Shown piece after piece: positions 25,503 through 28,802 of a stretch of 28,802 nt of DNA (positions are counted from its first letter, which is position 1; each line of letters begins with the position of its first letter). Under the pieces are notes generated by a model. The model searched no databases. It saw only the letters and a program-made list of their open reading frames with translations, and was not told where the DNA came from. The stretch is from positions 1-28,802 of the forward strand of contig CAMLQY010000023.1 in NCBI GenBank assembly GCA_946482365.1, in the 5' to 3' direction. This DNA is from an uncultured Actinomycetes bacterium (GTDB taxonomy: Bacteria; Actinomycetota; Thermoleophilia; Solirubrobacterales; 70-9). The position numbers and the translations under genes are program-made.

Positions 25503-28463
25503 TCAGCGAGCGGCGGCGAGGCGGTCGCGCTCTTCTTCGACCGAGGCGAGGGTCGTGAGCGCGCCGGTCTCTTCGGTGATGGCTGCCGCTTCGTCCAGCG
25601 CCTCGCGGGCGCCGGGCTCCCCGGCGGCGGCGCGGGCGCGGCCGAGCGCCAGCAGCGCCAGGGGCAACGACCAGAGCAGTTCGCGCTCGAGAGCCACCTC
25701 CGCGGCCCAGGCGGCGAGCTCGACCGCCTCCCTCGTGCGACCGACGCCCACCAGGGCCTCGGCCCGCACCGCGGCTCGCCACGCCTCCTGCTCGTCGCCG
25801 CCGTCCATCGCCTCGCGGTGGAGGCGCTCCGCCTCGTCGAACGACTCGAGCGCCCCCTCGTAGTCCTCCGCTGCCAACTGCGCCGCCCCGAGATTGCCCA
25901 GCGCGAGGCTGCGCGAGAAGACGTCTCCCAGGCGATCGGTCAGCTCGCAGTTGCGCCGTCCGACAGCCACCCCCGCCTCCGGCTCGCCGCGCATCGTCAG
26001 CAGCATCGCCTTCGTGCCCCGGTTCCAGCTCGCGGTCTCGGGGTCGCCGTGCTCCTTGGCGAGCCGCAGGCTCTCCTCCAGCAGCCGCTCGCACTCGTCC
26101 AGCTCCCCGCGCTCGCGACGGACGAGCGCCTTCGCCCCCACCGCCCAGGCGACCGGGCAGCCGATGATGATCCCGGCGCCGATCGCGGGGTCGCCCCCGG
26201 CGAGCTCCAGCACTTCGTCGGCGGTGCGGTCGAGCCGCGCGAAGTCGGCCGCGCACAGGTGGGCGTACGCACCGGCCGCCCGGATCGCAACCCGCAGGTG
26301 GAGGTCACCCGACTCGTCGGCCAGCCGGCTCGCCTCCGTGACCCCGGCGATCCAGTCCGCGCTCGTCTGCTCGAGCCCCGGCCGTCCCGAGAGCAGCATC
26401 CGCAGCAGGGCCAGCGAACGCAGGTCGCCGATCCGGGTGGCGATCTCCTCGGCCTCGGCCTCGAGGCGCGCCACCCTCCCGGGCTCCATGCCGAGCCGCC
26501 ACGCGTAGTCGAGCTGCTGCAGCCGTGAGGCGACCGCGAGGGCGGTCGTCTCCTCGTTCTCCATCAGCCCGTCGACCAGCCGCGTCACCGTGTCCCAGAG
26601 TCGCAGCGAGTCGTGGGGCTGGCTGTGCCCGGCCCAGTGTGCAGCCCGTGCCGCCCAGCGGGCGGCTTCGAGCGGTTCCCGCCCGGACTCCGTGTGGCGC
26701 GCTGGGCGGCGAGCTGAGTGCCGTAGGCGACCTCGCGAGTCAGCGGATGGCGGAAGGCGAGGACGCGTTCGGGGTAGAGCTCCAGCTCGTAGATGAAGCC
26801 GGCGCCTATCAGCCCCCGCAGGGCGTCCTCGCAGGCGTCGGGGTCGGCGAAGCCGAGCGATCGTGCCCAGCGTCCGCTCGCCCACCTCCTTGCCGGCCAC
26901 CGACATCGCCTGCAGCAGCCGCTTCGCCTCCGGCGCGAGGCGGTCGATCCGCGCCGCGAGCACCGTCTGCACGGAGGCCGGCACGCTCAGCTCCTCGACC
27001 GGCCGCGCCAGGCGATACGCGCCGCGCTCGCCCGCGAGCGTGCCGTCCTCGGCCAGCTCGCGCACGATCTCCTCGACGAAGAAGGGGTTGCCGGCGCTGC
27101 GCTCGTGCACCAGCCCGGCCAGGCCCTGCAGCGACGGGTCCTCGCCGGTCAGGTCGTGCAGCAGCTCCTCGGTGTCGACCGCGCCCAGCGGCCCCAGCGA
27201 GATCTGGCGGTAGCTCTCGGGCGTCCTCCATCCCGGTTCGTATTCGGGCCGGAAGTTGACCAGGGCCAGCGTCTTCGTCCCGTCGACCGAGCCGAGCAGC
27301 TCCCCCAGCAGGACCTCGCTCGCGTCGTCCATCCAGTGCAGGTCCTCGACCAGGGTGACGATCGGCTCGCGCCGCTTGGGCGCGCGCACCAGCCGGCAGA
27401 CGACGCCGCGCAGCGTCCGGTGACGCGCCTCGGCGCTGAGCTTCGGCAGGGGCCGCTCAGGGTCGGGCACGCCGAGGAAGTCGAAGAGGACAGGCAGGTC
27501 CTCGACGAAGCCCGGGTCGAGCAGAAGCGTGCGGCCGGCGACCTTCTCGCGCACGATCCGCTCCGGGTCGGCGTCGGCGATGCCGAAGTAGTCGCGCAGC
27601 ATCTGCAACACCGGCATGAAGGGGATCTCGCGCCCGTGCGCCTGTCCCTGGCAGGCGAAGACCTCGACGCCGCGGGAGCGGGCGCGTTCGGCCAGCTCGA
27701 AGCAGAGGCGGCTCTTGCCGACGCCGGCCTCGGCGACGATCCCCACCGCCGCGCCGTCGCCGGCCACCGCTTGCTCCAGTGCCTCCTCCAGCATGACCAT
27801 CTCCTCGTCGCGGCCGACGAAGCGGGAGAAGCCGCGCTCGCGCGAGAGGTCGAGGCGGGAGCGGGCGGTGCCGATCCCGGCAAGCTCGGAGACGCGGATC
27901 GGGCGGCTCACTCCCTTGATCTCGAACTCGCCGAGGTCGTCCAGCGCGAAGAAACCCCGCGCCAGCGCTGCCGCCGGCTCGGCCAGGTAGGCCTTGCCGG
28001 GCTCTGCCAGGGCCTCCATCCGCTGGGCGAGCCCGACCGTGTGGCCGATCGCGGTGTACTCGCCTTCGCCACCCTCGCCGATCGCCCCGGCCACCACCTC
28101 GCCGGAGTTGATCCCGATTCGGGTCGAGAAGTTGAGCCCGGGGCCGCGGCGCAGCTCGGCCGCGTACTCGGCGACGTCGTCGAGCATCTGCAAGGCGGCG
28201 TAGCAGGCGCGGCGCGCGTGGTCCTCATGTGCGACCGGGGCGCCGAACACGGCCATGATCCCGTCGCCGGTGAACTTGTCGACGGTCCCCTCGAAGCGCT
28301 CGACCGCGGCGGCGAGGATGGCGAAGAAGCGCTGCATGATCTTGCGCCACTCCTCCGGGTCCTGCCCCTCGGCCAGGTCCATCGAGCCGCTCACGTCGGC
28401 AAAGAGGACCGTTACCTGCTTGCGCTCTCCGTCGTCGATACCGGTCTGCACCACGGCCACCAA
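25503..28463 (-). CDS. Class III adenylate/guanylate cyclase - AAA ATPase - TPR signalling protein with internal frame disruption
   Basis: 986 codons. Domains: class III cyclase, about 13-195 (FADVSGSMDLAE and KFTGDGIMAVFGAP supply the two metal aspartates; 'GHTVGLAQRMEAL' keeps the Arg but has Gly where catalytic cyclases usually have Asn); an AAA ATPase, about 215-530 (FVGRDEE; Walker A-like AEAGVGKSR near residue 245; Walker B VEDLHWMDD); and a C-terminal TPR-like helical region, about 595-986. Residues about 535-589 read as Arg/Pro-rich nonsense, while another frame encodes the expected 'LGFADPDACEDALRGLIGAGFIYELELYPERVLAFRHPLTREVAYGTQLAAQ'. The normal frame resumes at 'ESGREPLEAARWAARAAHWAG'. 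So one shift near 26858-26865 and a second event, probably a deletion of about 30 codons, near 26695-26705 cancel each other. The start is TTG 28463 or GTG 28460. Confidence 0.82.
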   Translation of the reverse strand: MVAVVQTGIDDGERKQVTVLFADVSGSMDLAEGQDPEEWRKIMQRFFAILAAAVERFEGTVDKFTGDGIMAVFGAPVAHEDHARRACYAALQMLDDVAEYAAELRRGPGLNFSTRIGINSGEVVAGAIGEGGEGEYTAIGHTVGLAQRMEALAEPGKAYLAEPAAALARGFFALDDLGEFEIKGVSRPIRVSELAGIGTARSRLDLSRERGFSRFVGRDEEMVMLEEALEQAVAGDGAAVGIVAEAGVGKSRLCFELAERARSRGVEVFACQGQAHGREIPFMPVLQMLRDYFGIADADPERIVREKVAGRTLLLDPGFVEDLPVLFDFLGVPDPERPLPKLSAEARHRTLRGVVCRLVRAPKRREPIVTLVEDLHWMDDASEVLLGELLGSVDGTKTLALVNFRPEYEPGWRTPESYRQISLGPLGAVDTEELLHDLTGEDPSLQGLAGLVHERSAGNPFFVEEIVRELAEDGTLAGERGAYRLARPVEELSVPASVQTVLAARIDRLAPEAKRLLQAMSVAGKEVGERTLGTIARLRRPRRLRGRPAGADRRRLHLRAGALPRTRPRLPPSADSRGRLRHSARRPARHTESGREPLEAARWAARAAHWAGHSQPHDSLRLWDTVTRLVDGLMENEETTALAVASRLQQLDYAWRLGMEPGRVARLEAEAEEIATRIGDLRSLALLRMLLSGRPGLEQTSADWIAGVTEASRLADESGDLHLRVAIRAAGAYAHLCAADFARLDRTADEVLELAGGDPAIGAGIIIGCPVAWAVGAKALVRRERGELDECERLLEESLRLAKEHGDPETASWNRGTKAMLLTMRGEPEAGVAVGRRNCELTDRLGDVFSRSLALGNLGAAQLAAEDYEGALESFDEAERLHREAMDGGDEQEAWRAAVRAEALVGVGRTREAVELAAWAAEVALERELLWSLPLALLALGRARAAAGEPGAREALDEAAAITEETGALTTLASVEEERDRLAAAR

Positions 28464-28689
28464 AGGTTACGCCCCTGCTATTTGCGGGTTTCGCTTTCGT
28501 CTCATGTCCGCAACTTTCCCATGGTGGGAATGTTCAAGATGCCAGATGAAAACCTCTGGGGTAGCCATTGTGAACTCTGCTAGCCTCGGGCGCACTGAGG
28601 TTGTCCGTACTACTTCCCAGGGGGGATCTACGTTGAGAGACGGGACTAGCAGTTGCCATGAGCAGATGGCTAGGAAAAGGCAAACCGCC

Positions 28690-28802
28690 ATGCGCGCAAC
28701 CCTCACCCTCGCCGCCCTGGCACTCTGGCTGGTCGCCCTGACCCCATCCGCCTCCGCCGCCCCCACCCACCCCCGCACCGCCGCCAACGACGTAACCGGC
28801 CT
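28690..28802 (+). CDS. Secreted protein, N-terminus only (partial)
   Basis: The first 37 codons of a gene cut by the right edge. ATG 28690 opens a classic Sec signal peptide, MRATLTLAALALWLVALTP, ending 'SASAAP', then 'THPRTAANDVTG'. Two in-frame alternatives exist: ATG 28666 (adds MARKRQTA, a good basic n-region) and TTG 28633, which has a GGGGGGA run seven bases upstream. AAAGG lies nine bases before ATG 28690. The 170-bp space to the divergent cyclase gene contains a TAGCCT -10-like element at 28581-28586. The product cannot be identified from this fragment. Confidence 0.6.
   Translation, partial: MRATLTLAALALWLVALTPSASAAPTHPRTAANDVTG

Noticed and set aside
25309..26256. Arg-rich minus-strand ORF overlapping the 3' end of the cyclase gene
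   Set aside because: The TPR-type reading in the main frame is coherent to the stop codon; this frame is low-complexity shadow and runs on into the intergenic repeats.

Overview
This window is chromosomal DNA from a very GC-rich actinobacterium. The gene complement (paired YrbE/MlaE permeases, HemQ-type coproheme decarboxylase, FprA-type ferredoxin reductase, class III cyclase fused to an AAA ATPase, many small lipoproteins) and the recurring signal peptide 'MRLIKMLGLAAVAAMAAMAF' suggest class Thermoleophilia (Solirubrobacterales-like). That placement is inference; there is no rRNA in the window. Coding density is high. I saw no tRNA, insertion sequence, prophage or CRISPR array. Many genes have a -10-like hexamer only 6-9 nt before the start codon and no Shine-Dalgarno sequence, so leaderless transcripts look common.

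Layout. 1-1190 (minus): the start of an Mce/Mla-type lipid-transport operon (two permease subunits, the second cut by the window edge). 1309-4151 (plus): a lipoprotein, a small coiled-coil membrane protein, a PQQ-type sugar dehydrogenase lipoprotein and a second small lipoprotein. 4223-9395 (plus): a succinate-semialdehyde-type aldehyde dehydrogenase and cobalamin-dependent methionine synthase MetH. 9457-12553 (minus): four tandem paralogues of a secreted eight-cysteine protein, with a fifth copy at 24627-25229. 12732-17970 (minus): a double winged-helix regulator, then a glycosyltransferase-flippase fusion translationally coupled to a large membrane protein with an alkaline-phosphatase-like outer domain. 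17969-22199: an iron/heme/Fe-S neighbourhood (HemQ, FprA, DegV, ErpA, CGFS glutaredoxin, BolA). 22210-24480 (minus): a tight operon of nitrilase-family amidase, TetR regulator and three small membrane proteins. 25503-28463 (minus): a 986-codon cyclase/ATPase/TPR signalling protein with two compensating frame disruptions. 28690-28802: the beginning of a secreted protein.

The most interesting content is the five-member secreted family. Each copy is a self-contained cassette: promoter, a hairpin directly before the ribosome binding site, an ORF with eight conserved cysteines and, for four of the five copies, a recognisable terminator; the 3' end of copy B shows only a short hairpin. The ORFs carry 7-13 TTA leucine codons each, several at identical positions, while the flanking GC-rich genes show essentially none. 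This recalls TTA-dependent (bldA-like) translational control, or a distinct compositional origin. A second notable signal is a matching 16-bp inverted repeat upstream of both the aldehyde dehydrogenase and the nitrilase-tetR operon, 20 kb apart, which predicts a small TetR regulon.
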